The notes below the pieces were generated by a model. That model was not told where the DNA came from and made no database searches. It saw only the letters and a program-made list of their open reading frames with translations. DNA of 64,000 nt from CAZTDU01 sp964617355 (GTDB lineage Bacteria; Pseudomonadota; Gammaproteobacteria; Burkholderiales; SG8-39): positions 12,775 through 76,774 of the forward strand of contig CAZTXP010000129.1 in assembly GCA_964617355.1 (NCBI GenBank). Reading direction: 5' to 3'. Shown piece after piece: positions 33,179 to 42,495 of this stretch. Positions within the stretch are counted from its first letter, which is position 1. The number at the start of each line of letters is the position of its first letter. The translations under genes and the position numbers were made by a program.

Positions 33179-34074
33179 GCGGTGCGGCGGCCGCCGGCCG
33201 ATGCCACTTCTGCGGCGGCGCCACCGCTCCGGCGCTCGTCGCCACCGACCGCAATCGCGGCATCTCGACGCTCGCCTTCGAGTATTCGCGCTGCGCCGAC
33301 TGCGGTACTTACTCGCTCGACAACGTCCCGCCGGACCTCGGCCGCTACTATCCGGACGACTATTACGCCTTCCCGCGCAACCGGGACGAGGCCGACCGGT
33401 CGCTCGACGGCGATCGCTACAAGCTGGAGCTGATCCGCCGCCACGCGCCGAAGGGCCGGCTGCTGGAGATCGGCCCCGGCGCCGGCATGTTTGCGCACCT
33501 GATGGCGACCAGCGGCTACGAGGTCGAGACGATCGAGATGTCGCCTCGCAGCGCGAAGTTCCTGCAGGACGTGCTCGGCATCCGCACGCACCTCGCGAGC
33601 GACGAACTGGCCGCACTCGCGCAGTGCAAGGACTTCGACGTCATCGCGCTCTGGCATGTGATCGAGCATGTGCGCGCGCCGGCCATGCTGGTGGAGGCGG
33701 CCGCGAAGGCGCTGCGGCCGGGCGGCATCCTCGTGCTGGCGACGCCGAATCCCGCGGCGCTGCAGTTCCGGCTCTTCGGCGCCCGCTGGGTGCACCTCGA
33801 CGCGCCGAGGCACGTGTGGCTGATCGGGCCGCGCGCGCTGCGCGAGTGCGGCGCGCGCGCCGGCCTGCGCGAGATCGAGTACACCGAGGCCGACGAAGGC
33901 ACGCGCTACTGGAACCGCTTCGGCTGGGACTACACCATCCGGGGCCTGGTCGAGCGCTACATTCGCCGCCGGCCGAGCAACCTGGTCGCGCGGATCGCCG
34001 GCGCGCTCGCCGCGCCCTTCGAGGCGCGCGCCGGTGCCGCGAGCGCCTACACGATGATCCTGCGCAAGGCGTGA
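33175..34074 (+). CDS. Class I SAM-dependent methyltransferase with zinc knuckle
   Basis: 299 aa. The N-terminus holds CHFCGG and CADCGTYSL Cys pairs, followed by a YYPDDYYAF segment and motif I LLEIGPGAGMFAHLM. Then come FDVIALWHVIEHV and LRPGGILVLATPNP. The HVIEHV form is typical of Methyltransf_23-like enzymes in O-antigen loci. It ends in a basic tail (RYIRRRPSN). It starts inside the reductase stop codon and 2 bp separate it from the next glycosyltransferase. Acceptor unknown. Confidence 0.87.
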   Translation: MSGAAAAGRCHFCGGATAPALVATDRNRGISTLAFEYSRCADCGTYSLDNVPPDLGRYYPDDYYAFPRNRDEADRSLDGDRYKLELIRRHAPKGRLLEIGPGAGMFAHLMATSGYEVETIEMSPRSAKFLQDVLGIRTHLASDELAALAQCKDFDVIALWHVIEHVRAPAMLVEAAAKALRPGGILVLATPNPAALQFRLFGARWVHLDAPRHVWLIGPRALRECGARAGLREIEYTEADEGTRYWNRFGWDYTIRGLVERYIRRRPSNLVARIAGALAAPFEARAGAASAYTMILRKA

Positions 34075-34076
34075 CG

Positions 34077-35258
34077 ATGCGCTTTTCCGTGCTGCTGCCG
34101 ACGAAGAACCGGCTGGATCTGCTGCGCTACGCGGTCGATACCGTGCGCCGCCAGTCGTACGCGGACGTCGAGATCGTGATCTCGGACAACTGCTCCGAGG
34201 ACGACATTGCCGGTTTCGCCGCGAGCCTGGGCGACCCGCGCGTGAAGTACGTGCGCTCGCCCAAGCCGATCCCGGTGACCGAGAACTGGAACCTCGCGCT
34301 CGAGCACAGCACCGGCGACTATGTCGTGATGCTCGGGGACGACGACGGGCTGCTGAAGGGCTACCTCGAGACCGCCGCCGCGCTGATCGAGCAGCACGGC
34401 CGGCCCGACCTCGTGCTGACCGACGCGCTGCTTTATGCCTACCCGGGTGTCATGCCGGGACACCCGAAGGGGTTCCTGCAGGTCGGCTACGGCCGGTTCT
34501 TCGAAGGAGTGAAGGAACCGTACCTCCTTGATCGCGGCGTGGCGCGGGAGGCGGTGGATGCCGCGCTCGACTTCCGGCTCACGTTCCAGTTCAACATGCA
34601 GTACTCGATCGTCAGCCGTCGCCTCGTGGAGCGCCTGCGCGAGCACGGGCCGTACTTCCAGTCGCCGTACCCGGACTTCTACGCCAGCAACGCGAACCTG
34701 CTGCTCGCCGAGCGCATCCTCGTCGTGCCGCGCCCGATGGTCTGCATCGGCATCAGCCCGAAGTCCTTCGGCTGGTACTACTACAACCAGCGGCAGGAGG
34801 AGGGCGCGCAGTTCCTCGCCAACATGATGCCCGGCGAGATCTGGGAGCGCCTGCGCGGCACGCTGCTGCCGGGCAACGACCTGATGAGCTGCTGGCTCGC
34901 GGCCGTGGACACTGTGCGAGAGAACCTCCGGCGCGCGCCCGTGGACGGCCGGCCGCTGGAGGTCGGCACGCAGCGCTATCGCTTCCTGCAACTGTGGCAC
35001 GCGGCCAACCATCTTCCGCGGCGTCAGCTGTTCGCGGTCTTCGGCGCGGCGCGCTGGTGGGAGTGGGTCGTCTTCGGACCGGTGGCCGCGCTGCTCGTGT
35101 TCGCGCGGCGCAATCCGGCGAGCGGGTGGCTGCAGGCGCTGAAGCGCGCGATCGACCGCCGGATGTCGCCGTTGCCGGACCGGGACACCCGGGTGAAGGA
35201 AATCCCCGCCCGCAACATGACCGAGGTGTTCGACTCGGTCGCGCCGGAGTACTACTAG
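34077..35258 (+). CDS. GT2 family glycosyltransferase
   Basis: 393 aa from ATG 34077; GTG 34071 is an alternative. The GT-A fold begins FSVLLPTKNRLDLLRYAV, with ISDNCSEDD and the metal-site strand VMLGDDDGLLKGYL (DDD instead of DxD). The second half is long and carries PYPDFYASNANLLLAER and a hydrophobic stretch (WWEWVVFGPVAALLVFA) near residue 325 that may touch the membrane. Donor and acceptor are unknown. It is 1 bp from the next glycosyltransferase gene. Confidence 0.87.
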   Translation: MRFSVLLPTKNRLDLLRYAVDTVRRQSYADVEIVISDNCSEDDIAGFAASLGDPRVKYVRSPKPIPVTENWNLALEHSTGDYVVMLGDDDGLLKGYLETAAALIEQHGRPDLVLTDALLYAYPGVMPGHPKGFLQVGYGRFFEGVKEPYLLDRGVAREAVDAALDFRLTFQFNMQYSIVSRRLVERLREHGPYFQSPYPDFYASNANLLLAERILVVPRPMVCIGISPKSFGWYYYNQRQEEGAQFLANMMPGEIWERLRGTLLPGNDLMSCWLAAVDTVRENLRRAPVDGRPLEVGTQRYRFLQLWHAANHLPRRQLFAVFGAARWWEWVVFGPVAALLVFARRNPASGWLQALKRAIDRRMSPLPDRDTRVKEIPARNMTEVFDSVAPEYY

Positions 35259-35259
35259 C

Positions 35260-37173
35260 GTGGCCGCGGACAAGGCAGGGCGCATCGGCCGCCTGCGCGA
35301 GGTCATCGCCCGCGAGGCGACGCGCAAGATCATCATCGACGGCAAGGCGATGGCCTACTGGGGGCCCGCGGGCATCCTGCGACTGATGGGCCGGGCGGGG
35401 ACGGTGCTGTCCAAGGACGGCATGCGCGGCGTGGTGGACAAACTGCGCGGCGTCGCCGGGCGGGCCGTGTCGCGCGCCGACTACGCGACCTGGGTCGACG
35501 AGCACGAGGCGTGGATGCGCGCGAAGCGCGACCAGCGCCAGCGCGACCTCGCGGGGTTCGCGCTGAAGCCCGTGGTGTCGTTCGTGATGCCGACCTACAA
35601 CTCGCCGATTCGCTGGCTGCGCGAGGCGATCGAGTCGGTGCTCGCGCAGGACTACCCGCACTGGGAGCTCTGCATCGCGGACGACGCCTCGCCGAACGCC
35701 GAGGTGCGCGAGGTGCTGCGCGAGTACGCCGCGGCCGACCCGCGCATCAAGCTCGTGTTCCGCGAGGCCAACGGCCACATCTCGCGCGCGACCAACTCGG
35801 CGCTCGAACTCGCGACCGGGGAGTTCGTCTCGCTGATCGACCACGACGACCGCATCCCGGACTACGCGCTGCTGGAACTGGTGCGCGCGCTGAACGCCGA
35901 CCCGGCGCTCGACATGGTGTACTCCGACGAAGACAAGATCGACATCGGCGGCACGCGCTTCGAGCCCTTCTTCAAGCCGGACTGGTCGCCCGAGTACCTC
36001 GAGTCGTGCATGTACACCGCGCACCTCGCGATCTACCGCAAGTCGATCGTGGACCGCGTGGGCGGCTTCCGCCCGGAGTGCAACGGCGCGCAGGACTACG
36101 ATTTCGTCCTGCGCTTCACCGAGCACGCGCGCGGCATCGGCCACGTGCCGCTGGTGCTGTACCACTGGCGCGCGCTGCCCGGCTCGACCGCCGCGGCGAT
36201 GGAGCAGAAGAGCTACGTGGTCGACGCCGGCATCCGCGGCCTGCAGGATCGCCTGCGCCGCACCGGGCGCGAGGGCACGGTGCGCTCGAGCGAATACGCT
36301 GGCTGCTTCGACGTGCGCTGGAAGTTGCTGCGCACGCCGCTGGTGTCGATCGTGATCCCGACCGCGGGCGGCGACCGCACCGTGCGCGGGGAGCGCGTGA
36401 ACCTCGTCACCCGGTGCGTGCAGCGAATCTTTGCCGACTCGACCTACCGCTCGTTCGAGATCGTGATCGTCGACAACGGCGACCTGCGTCCCGAGGTCGC
36501 CGCGGCGCTGCGCGAGGCGGGTTGCCGCTTCGTCACCTACCGGGAGCCGGTGTTCAACATCTCCGAGAAGCTCAATCTCGGCGCGGCCGAGGCGCGCGGC
36601 GAGTACCTGCTGCTGCTGAACGACGACATCGAGCTGATCACGCCCGACTGGATTGAGGCCATGCTGGAGCCGGCGATGAAGGACGGCGTCGGCGTGGTGG
36701 GCGCGAAGCTCCTGTACGAGAACGACACCACGCAGCACGTCGGCGTGGCGCACCACGGCGGCCTGCCCGACCACGTGCGCAAGCACTTCGCGGGCGACGA
36801 GGCCGGCTACAACTTCAGCTCGGTGTCGGTGAAGAACTACCTCGCGGTGACGGGCGCCTGCATGCTGGTGCGGGCCGACCTGTACCGGGAGGTCGGTGGC
36901 TACGACCCGGCCTACCGCATCAACTACGGCGACATCGACTTCTGCCTGAAGGTGCACCAGCGCGGGCTGCGGGCGGTGTTCACGCCGCACGCGCGGCTCT
37001 ACCACTACGAATCGGCCTCGCGCGACGCCGTGGTCGCGCAGGAGGAGATCGACCTCTTCCTCGAGCGGTGGAAGGCGGTGACTTCGCGCGATCCGTACTA
37101 CAACGCCGAGTACCTCCAGACCTCGCCGCCGGACTACTCGCTCCGCCTCCCGCCCCGCGGGGAGTGGCGCTGA
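35260..37173 (+). CDS. Bidomain GT2 glycosyltransferase
   Basis: 637 aa from GTG 35260. Two GT-A modules follow a helical N-terminus. The first starts at about residue 105 (VVSFVMPTYNSPIRWL, ADDASPN, and SLIDHDDRIP as metal site). The second starts near 358 (VSIVIPTAGGDR, VDNGD, LLLNDDIELITPDW, GYDPAYRINYGDIDFCLKV). Tandem GT2 enzymes of this kind often make two linkages in a row, or polymerise alternating sugars, as in O-antigen rhamnan or hyaluronan-type synthesis. Both modules keep their acidic motifs, so both may be active. Confidence 0.9.
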   Translation: MAADKAGRIGRLREVIAREATRKIIIDGKAMAYWGPAGILRLMGRAGTVLSKDGMRGVVDKLRGVAGRAVSRADYATWVDEHEAWMRAKRDQRQRDLAGFALKPVVSFVMPTYNSPIRWLREAIESVLAQDYPHWELCIADDASPNAEVREVLREYAAADPRIKLVFREANGHISRATNSALELATGEFVSLIDHDDRIPDYALLELVRALNADPALDMVYSDEDKIDIGGTRFEPFFKPDWSPEYLESCMYTAHLAIYRKSIVDRVGGFRPECNGAQDYDFVLRFTEHARGIGHVPLVLYHWRALPGSTAAAMEQKSYVVDAGIRGLQDRLRRTGREGTVRSSEYAGCFDVRWKLLRTPLVSIVIPTAGGDRTVRGERVNLVTRCVQRIFADSTYRSFEIVIVDNGDLRPEVAAALREAGCRFVTYREPVFNISEKLNLGAAEARGEYLLLLNDDIELITPDWIEAMLEPAMKDGVGVVGAKLLYENDTTQHVGVAHHGGLPDHVRKHFAGDEAGYNFSSVSVKNYLAVTGACMLVRADLYREVGGYDPAYRINYGDIDFCLKVHQRGLRAVFTPHARLYHYESASRDAVVAQEEIDLFLERWKAVTSRDPYYNAEYLQTSPPDYSLRLPPRGEWR

Positions 37174-37184
37174 AGGACGACCCC

Positions 37185-38114
37185 GTGGCCGCGGCTCGCA
37201 TGCCGGTGTGCGCGGTGGTCGTGACATACGAGCCGCGGGTGGATGCGCTGCAGGGCGTGCGGGCACTGGCGCCGCAGGTCGATCACCTCGTCGTGGTGGA
37301 CAACGGCTCCGGCGCCGCGAGCGAAGCCTACTTTGCGGGCCTGCCGGTGCAGGCGCAGGTCCTTCGCCTGGGCGACAACCTTGGCGTGGGCGCCGGTCAC
37401 AACGCCGGCATTGCGCGTGCGCGCGAACTCGGCGCGCGCTACGTGCTGCTCATGGACCAGGACAGCGTGCCGGAATCGGACATGGTGGAGCGACTCGTCG
37501 AGGGCGACGAGCGCTTGCGCGGCGAAGGTTGCCGCGTCGGCGCCGTGGGCCCGGTCTACTTCGACCAGCGCGTCGGCAAGTCCTGGCCCTTCTATCGCCT
37601 GGAAGGGTTCGGCGTGCGTGGGCACGAGTGCGGCGATGCGCCGCAGGTGGCGTGCGATTTCCTGATTTCGTCCGGGACGCTGGTCCGGCTCGACGTGCTG
37701 GACGAGGTCGGCCCCATGCCTGAGGGATATTTCCTCGAGCACGTGGACACCGAGTGGTGCCTTCGCGCACGGCATCGCGGCTACGAACTATTCGGCATCT
37801 GCGCGGCGCGCATGCTGCACGCGCTGGGCGATGATGCAGTAGATGTGCCCCTGATCGGCCGCCGCGTGCAGGTCTATCGCCCGTACCGGCACTATTACCT
37901 GTTCCGCAACGCGGTGCTGCTGGCTCGCGAGCGGCACGCCCCGATTCGGTGGTGCGTGCACGAGGCGCTGCGGCTCGCGAAGCGCTTCGCGTTCTTCGGG
38001 TTGTTCGTGCCGCCGCGGCTGCCGCGGATCGGCTGGATGCTGAAAGGCGCGTGGCACGGCCTGCGCGGCCTCGAGGGCCGCATCGACCGGCCGGCGGCTC
38101 AGCGCCGGTTGTAG
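37185..38114 (+). CDS. GT2 glycosyltransferase, rhamnosyltransferase type
   Basis: About 309 aa from GTG 37185, with AAGGA 7 bases upstream; GTG 37164 and ATG 37200 are possible. The pattern CAVVVTYEP, HLVVVDNGSGA, DNLGVGAGHNAGIARA, YVLLMDQDSVP and GPMPEGYFLEHVDTEWCLRA is that of RfbN/RhlC-like rhamnosyltransferases. It ends in HALRG-like basic residues. The gene converges with manC, and their last 16 bp overlap. Confidence 0.87.
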   Translation: MAAARMPVCAVVVTYEPRVDALQGVRALAPQVDHLVVVDNGSGAASEAYFAGLPVQAQVLRLGDNLGVGAGHNAGIARARELGARYVLLMDQDSVPESDMVERLVEGDERLRGEGCRVGAVGPVYFDQRVGKSWPFYRLEGFGVRGHECGDAPQVACDFLISSGTLVRLDVLDEVGPMPEGYFLEHVDTEWCLRARHRGYELFGICAARMLHALGDDAVDVPLIGRRVQVYRPYRHYYLFRNAVLLARERHAPIRWCVHEALRLAKRFAFFGLFVPPRLPRIGWMLKGAWHGLRGLEGRIDRPAAQRRL

Positions 38115-39535
38115 CGGTCCTCGAAGCGCTGGATGTCGTCTTCTCCGAGGTAGCGGCCGGACTGCACCTCGATCAGGAAGAGCGGCGCGCGGCCCGGGTT
38201 CTCGAGGCGGTGCTTCGTACCGAGCGGGATGAAGGTCGACTGGTTCTCAGACAAGGTGAGCTTCTGGTGGCCGCGCGTCACGCGGGCCGTGCCCGACACC
38301 ACCACCCAGTGCTCCGCGCGCTTGCGGTGCAGCTGCAGCGACAGCGCCTGCCCCGGCTTCACCATCAGGCGCTTCACCTGGTAGCGCGTGCCGGCATCCA
38401 CGGTCTCGTAGTAGCCCCACGGGCGGTACACGCGCCGGTGCGAGACGTGCTCCTCGCGCCCCTCGCGGTCGAGGCGCGCGACGATGTCCTTCACGTCCTG
38501 CGTGCGCTCGAGGTTCGCGACCAGCACCGCGTCGCCGGTCTCGACCACCGCGAGGTCGCGCACGCCGAGCAGCGCGACGTGACGGCCCTCGGCGCTGACG
38601 TAGCAGCCTTGCGCGTCCTCGAGCAGCGCGTCGCCGCGCGTCGCATTGCCGCGGGCGTCCTTCGCGCTGCGGTCCCAGAGCGCCTTCCACGAGCCGACGT
38701 CGCTCCAGCCGAAGGCGCCGCGCACCATCGCGCCCGACTTCGTGTGCTCGAACACGGCGTAGTCGATGGATTCCGACGGGCAGCGCTGGAATGCGGCGCG
38801 GTCGAGGCGCAGGAAGTCGAGGTCGCGTTCCGCGCGCGAGAGCGCACGACGGGTCGCGGCAAGGATGTCGGGCCGGTGGGCTTCGAGTTCCTCGAGGAAT
38901 CGCCCGGCCTTGAAGGCGAACATGCCGCTGTTCCACGCGAAGCCGCCCTTGGCGAGGAATCCCTTCGCGCGCGCAAGCGACGGCTTCTCGACAAAGCGCC
39001 GGATGCGCCAGGCGTCGCGCCGCCCGGGAACCGGCTTGCCGGCCTCGATGTAGCCGTAGCCGGTCGCGGGATGGTCCGGGACGATGCCGAACGTGACGAG
39101 GTAGCCTTCGGCCGCGACGGCGGTCGCGCGCGCGACCGCAGCGCGGAAGGCGGACTCGTCCGCAATCGCGTGATCCGAAGGGAGCACGAGCAGGATCGCC
39201 TCCGGGTCCTGCGCGGCGACGAGCAGCGCGGCCGCCGCGATCGCGGGCGCGGTATTGCGGCCGACCGGTTCGAGCAGCAGCGCGCGTGGCTTCGCGCCGA
39301 TCTCCTGTAACTGCTCGGCGACGAGGAAGCGATGTTCGTGGTTGGCCACGATCACCGGCGCGCCGCAGCGCTTCAGCGGGCGCAGGCGCATCACCGTGTC
39401 CTGCAGCAGCGAATGCGGCGTGACGAGCGAGAGGAACTGCTTGGGCAGCAGGCGCCGGGACTTGGGCCAGAGGCGCGTGCCAGAACCGCCGCACAGCACG
39501 ACCGGGACGATCGAATTGGAGGAAACGCTGCGCAA
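38099..39535 (-). CDS. manC: Mannose-1-phosphate guanylyltransferase / mannose-6-phosphate isomerase
   Basis: 478 aa, the family length for type II bifunctional ManC/AlgA/CpsB. The pyrophosphorylase signature is VVLCGGSGTRLWPKSRR near residue 12, with FVEKP near 163. The C-terminal cupin has RPWGYYETVDAG, then PGQALSLQLHRKRAEHW with the zinc-binding Q-x-H-x5-E pattern. It makes GDP-mannose, which the gmd product at 43562 would use. It is the third gene of a minus-strand operon behind two glycosyltransferases. Confidence 0.95.
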   Translation of the reverse strand: MRSVSSNSIVPVVLCGGSGTRLWPKSRRLLPKQFLSLVTPHSLLQDTVMRLRPLKRCGAPVIVANHEHRFLVAEQLQEIGAKPRALLLEPVGRNTAPAIAAAALLVAAQDPEAILLVLPSDHAIADESAFRAAVARATAVAAEGYLVTFGIVPDHPATGYGYIEAGKPVPGRRDAWRIRRFVEKPSLARAKGFLAKGGFAWNSGMFAFKAGRFLEELEAHRPDILAATRRALSRAERDLDFLRLDRAAFQRCPSESIDYAVFEHTKSGAMVRGAFGWSDVGSWKALWDRSAKDARGNATRGDALLEDAQGCYVSAEGRHVALLGVRDLAVVETGDAVLVANLERTQDVKDIVARLDREGREEHVSHRRVYRPWGYYETVDAGTRYQVKRLMVKPGQALSLQLHRKRAEHWVVVSGTARVTRGHQKLTLSENQSTFIPLGTKHRLENPGRAPLFLIEVQSGRYLGEDDIQRFEDRYNRR

Positions 39536-39565
39536 GGGTGCCTCGTCGAAAGATGCCGCGGGATT

Positions 39566-40279
39566 CTAGTCCCGGCTGCCGGAGAGCAGGAACCGCGCGA
39601 TGCTCGCCAGGTGCCACTTCAGGTACCGAGGGTCGCGATGGCTTGCGCGCTGCGCGTCGTGCACGATGCGCGCGGACTGCACTAGCCGCACGTCGAAACC
39701 GGCGCGGCGCAGGCGCCGGCACAGGTCGACGTCCTCGTAGTACATGAAGTAGCGCTCGTCGAATCCGTGCACGGCCTCGAACGCGGTGCGACGCGCCAGC
39801 ATGAACATGCCGGCCACCCAGTCCGGGGAAAGCGTCGCGTCGCCATCGGGATAGTCGAGCGGCGCATTCATCCTGAGCGCCTTGGCGGCGAGGCTGAGGA
39901 AGGTCGGGAAGCGACGCGCGCTGTTCTCGACCGAGCCGGAACTGGTCACCACGCGCGGCGCCGCGAGTCCCGCCGAGGCGGGCGCGAGCGCCGCAAGCAG
40001 GTCGGGGAACGGGTCGCCGCGCAGGCGCACGTCCGGATTGAGGATGCAGACGAACTCGTCCGTCGAGCCCCGCAGCGCCTGGTTGTGGTTCGCGCCAAAA
40101 CCCATGCGCGTCGCGTTGCGGATCCAGCGCACGTCGAGCCCGGAGGTCGCCGGCGGCTCCTCGGGAATGTTCAGCGTGACGACGAAGTGCAGGTCGCTTC
40201 GACCGAGCGCCGCGAGGTCGGCGAGCAGCCGCTCGACGAGCGCCGCCTGCCCGTGGCTGACGATCGAGACGGTGATCAT
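39566..40279 (-). CDS. GT2 family glycosyltransferase
   Basis: 237 aa. It has a short GT-A core, MITVSIVSHGQAALVERLL, MGFGANHNQALRG and CILNPDVRLRGDPF, where the metal motif is NPD. The second half GMFMLARRTAFEAVHGFDERYFMYYEDVDLCRRLR matches rhamnosyltransferase-like GT2 proteins that end early. The start overlaps the stop of the upstream GT4 gene by 4 bp (ATGA). manC lies 30 bp downstream. Confidence 0.87.
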   Translation of the reverse strand: MITVSIVSHGQAALVERLLADLAALGRSDLHFVVTLNIPEEPPATSGLDVRWIRNATRMGFGANHNQALRGSTDEFVCILNPDVRLRGDPFPDLLAALAPASAGLAAPRVVTSSGSVENSARRFPTFLSLAAKALRMNAPLDYPDGDATLSPDWVAGMFMLARRTAFEAVHGFDERYFMYYEDVDLCRRLRRAGFDVRLVQSARIVHDAQRASHRDPRYLKWHLASIARFLLSGSRD

Positions 40280-41412
40280 CGTGGCGCCAGCTCCTCGAGG
40301 CGCCGCAGGAAGGGGCGCACGCGCTGCACGAGCGCCTCGTACGAGAAGCCACGCAGGTGCTCCACCGCCTCGACGCGTGGGTCCGGTCGCGGGCGACCGG
40401 CGACGATCTCGTCGAGCACGCGCGCGAAGTCCGAACCCTCGTCCTCGCGCGGGTCGCGGTAGAGGAAACCAGAGCGTCCGGGCAGCACGGTCTCGGTGAA
40501 CGGCGGCGCATCCGGCGCGAGCACGGGGGTGCCGCAGAGCTGCGCTTCGAGCACGTTCAGTCCGAGCGCTTCCTTCTCGGGAAGGCCCGCGAGCAGGTAG
40601 TCGAGCTGCGGGTAGATCGCCTGTACGTTGCGCTGGTAGCCCCAGAATCGCGCGCGTTCGCCGAGCGGCGCCAGTGCGCGGCGGATGTCGCGCACCTGCG
40701 CGTAGCCGCCTTCGCCGAAGACCTCGACGTTCACTTGCGGGTGCCGCGCGAGGTGCGGCGCGAGGTGCGAGAAGAGAAGCGGGAATTGCTTGATCGGCGA
40801 GAGCAGCGACACGACGCCGAGCGTCACGCCCGGCCGGCGCTCGAAGCGCACTGGCGCGCGCAGGCGGCGCGAGACCGGCTCGAGCGCCCCCAGCGCGACG
40901 TCGCGGAACTTGCGACGGTCCCATCGATAGGGCGAGTGCGCGACGATGGGCGCGTCGTCTCCGCGCTGCGCCTCGGCCGTGCCGTAAAGGGGCTCCGGAT
41001 AGAGCCGCTCCACGCCGGCGTCTCGCAGGAGGTCGACGCAGTAGCGCGACACCGTCGCCACCAGGCGTGCGTAACGAAAGCCATCCGCGCTGCGGCCCGC
41101 GACCACCGGCATGTGGGCGAACTGGACGAACGCATGGCGGGCGCCGAGCGCCGCGGCACAGTCGCGAGAGATCGGGCCCTGCGCGACGACGACGGAAGGC
41201 GTGCTCGGCAAGCGCGACAGGAACTCGGCCTCGTCGGCGGCGCCTGCGCGATCGATGCCCGGGCGCGGCAGGTCGTCCCAAAGGCGGTTCGCGGGGTGGG
41301 CGTAGAGCGTGAGCTTCGCGCCGGCGTCGGCGAGCGCACGCGTCATCGCGTGGGTGTAGACCTCGCCGCCTCCGGTCTGCGGCTGCAGGTTCATGTGGTG
41401 GATGTGCAGCAT
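40276..41412 (-). CDS. GT4 family glycosyltransferase (GT-B fold)
   Basis: 378 aa from ATG 41412. The N-terminal GT-B domain begins MLHIHHMNLQPQTGGGEVYTH, where the GGGE loop binds the donor phosphate. The C-terminal domain holds the family's EX7E element in LPEKEALGLNVLEAQLCGTPVLAPD. A KQFPL segment near residue 210 replaces the usual KG region. GT4 retaining enzymes transfer mannose, glucose and others. It is the first gene of the minus-strand manC operon and is divergent from the GT9 gene. Confidence 0.88.
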   Translation of the reverse strand: MLHIHHMNLQPQTGGGEVYTHAMTRALADAGAKLTLYAHPANRLWDDLPRPGIDRAGAADEAEFLSRLPSTPSVVVAQGPISRDCAAALGARHAFVQFAHMPVVAGRSADGFRYARLVATVSRYCVDLLRDAGVERLYPEPLYGTAEAQRGDDAPIVAHSPYRWDRRKFRDVALGALEPVSRRLRAPVRFERRPGVTLGVVSLLSPIKQFPLLFSHLAPHLARHPQVNVEVFGEGGYAQVRDIRRALAPLGERARFWGYQRNVQAIYPQLDYLLAGLPEKEALGLNVLEAQLCGTPVLAPDAPPFTETVLPGRSGFLYRDPREDEGSDFARVLDEIVAGRPRPDPRVEAVEHLRGFSYEALVQRVRPFLRRLEELAPR

Positions 41413-41460
41413 CGCGAGGCCACCCGAGCGCGGAACTGCAGCCTCGCAAGGGTGCCCGAT

Positions 41461-41466
41461 TATAAT
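41461..41466 (+). promoter_or_regulatory. Putative -10 element (TATAAT) just before a GT9 gene
   Basis: TATAAT followed by CGCG lies in the 63-bp gap between divergent genes. It ends only 9 bases before the likely TTG start at 41476. If it is functional, the mRNA would be leaderless or nearly so. No convincing -35 lies at 16-18 bp. Confidence 0.4.
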
Positions 41467-41475
41467 CGCGGCCTC

Positions 41476-42495
41476 TTGAAAGTCCTCGTCATCAAGCGCG
41501 ACAAGCTCGGCGACCTGCTCCTTACGACGCCGCTCCTCGCGCACCTGAAGGCCTCGCGGCCGGACGCGCAGGTCCACCTGCTCGCGAACGACTACAACGC
41601 GTGGGTCGTTGCGGGCAATCCGCACGTCGACCGGCTCTGGGTCTATCGTCGCGTGCGCCACGCGGGCGGCGTCAGCCTGTCGGCGGCGCTCGCGTGGTTC
41701 TGGCAGTCGCGAGCGCTGCGCGCCGAGCGCTTCGACTGGGTGATCGTGGCCAATGGCGACGAGTCGCGCCGCGCGATCGAACGCGGCCTGTCGGTGCGCG
41801 GCGCGCGCACGGTCGCGTACTGCGCCGACCCGTCGCGCTTCCCGAAGCTGAGCGATCCGCTCGCGCCGGACCGCTCGAGGCACGAGATGGATCGCATGCT
41901 GGCGATGCTCGGGCCGATGGGGGTCGCGATGCCGGCGACAGCGCCGAATCCGACCTACCTGCTGCCGGCCGCTTCCGCCGAATTCGCGCGCGGCTGGCTC
42001 GCGCAACGTGGCCTCGAGGCCGGTCGCTACGTCGTGCTCGGCCTTGGCGCGCGGCGGCCGAAGAAGCAGCCTTCCACCGAGCAGGTGCTGCGCTGGTCGG
42101 CGCACTTCAAGGAGCGGCACGGGCTCGACACGGTGTTCATGTGGACGCCGGGCAAGTCCGATGATCCGCGCTACCCCGGCGACGACGAGACCGCGCAGCC
42201 GGTGCTGGACGCTGGAGCGCCGCAGATCCATCCGCATCGCGGCCCGCTCTCCGAGGCCATCGGCCTGGTATGGAGCGCGCGCACGTGCCTCTTCCCTGAC
42301 AGCGGCCTGATGCACTTCGCCGCCGCGAGCCCGGGCGGGGTTCTCGGCTTCTTCGCCGAGACCGACGTCTCCCCGAGCCCTGCGCAGTGGGCGCCACGCG
42401 GGCCGAAGGTGGCATGGCTCGACGCGCCCAGGAGCGTGACCGAACTCGCCGACGGCGACGTCTACGCCTGCGTCGAGCGCCTGCTGGCGGCATGA
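41476..42495 (+). CDS. GT9 family glycosyltransferase (heptosyltransferase-like)
   Basis: 339 aa from TTG 41476, chosen because the conserved start KVLVIKRDKLGDLLLTTPLL follows at once. The C-terminal domain has the GT9 donor motif in FPDSGLMHFAAASPGG, in place of the D(S/T)GxxHxA of WaaC/WaaF, with a good D-S-G-x-x-H-x-A match. LGARRPKKQPSTEQ lies in the nucleotide region. It adds heptose or a similar sugar to LPS core or a related glycan. It overlaps the next GT9 gene by 4 bp. Confidence 0.9.
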   Translation: MKVLVIKRDKLGDLLLTTPLLAHLKASRPDAQVHLLANDYNAWVVAGNPHVDRLWVYRRVRHAGGVSLSAALAWFWQSRALRAERFDWVIVANGDESRRAIERGLSVRGARTVAYCADPSRFPKLSDPLAPDRSRHEMDRMLAMLGPMGVAMPATAPNPTYLLPAASAEFARGWLAQRGLEAGRYVVLGLGARRPKKQPSTEQVLRWSAHFKERHGLDTVFMWTPGKSDDPRYPGDDETAQPVLDAGAPQIHPHRGPLSEAIGLVWSARTCLFPDSGLMHFAAASPGGVLGFFAETDVSPSPAQWAPRGPKVAWLDAPRSVTELADGDVYACVERLLAA

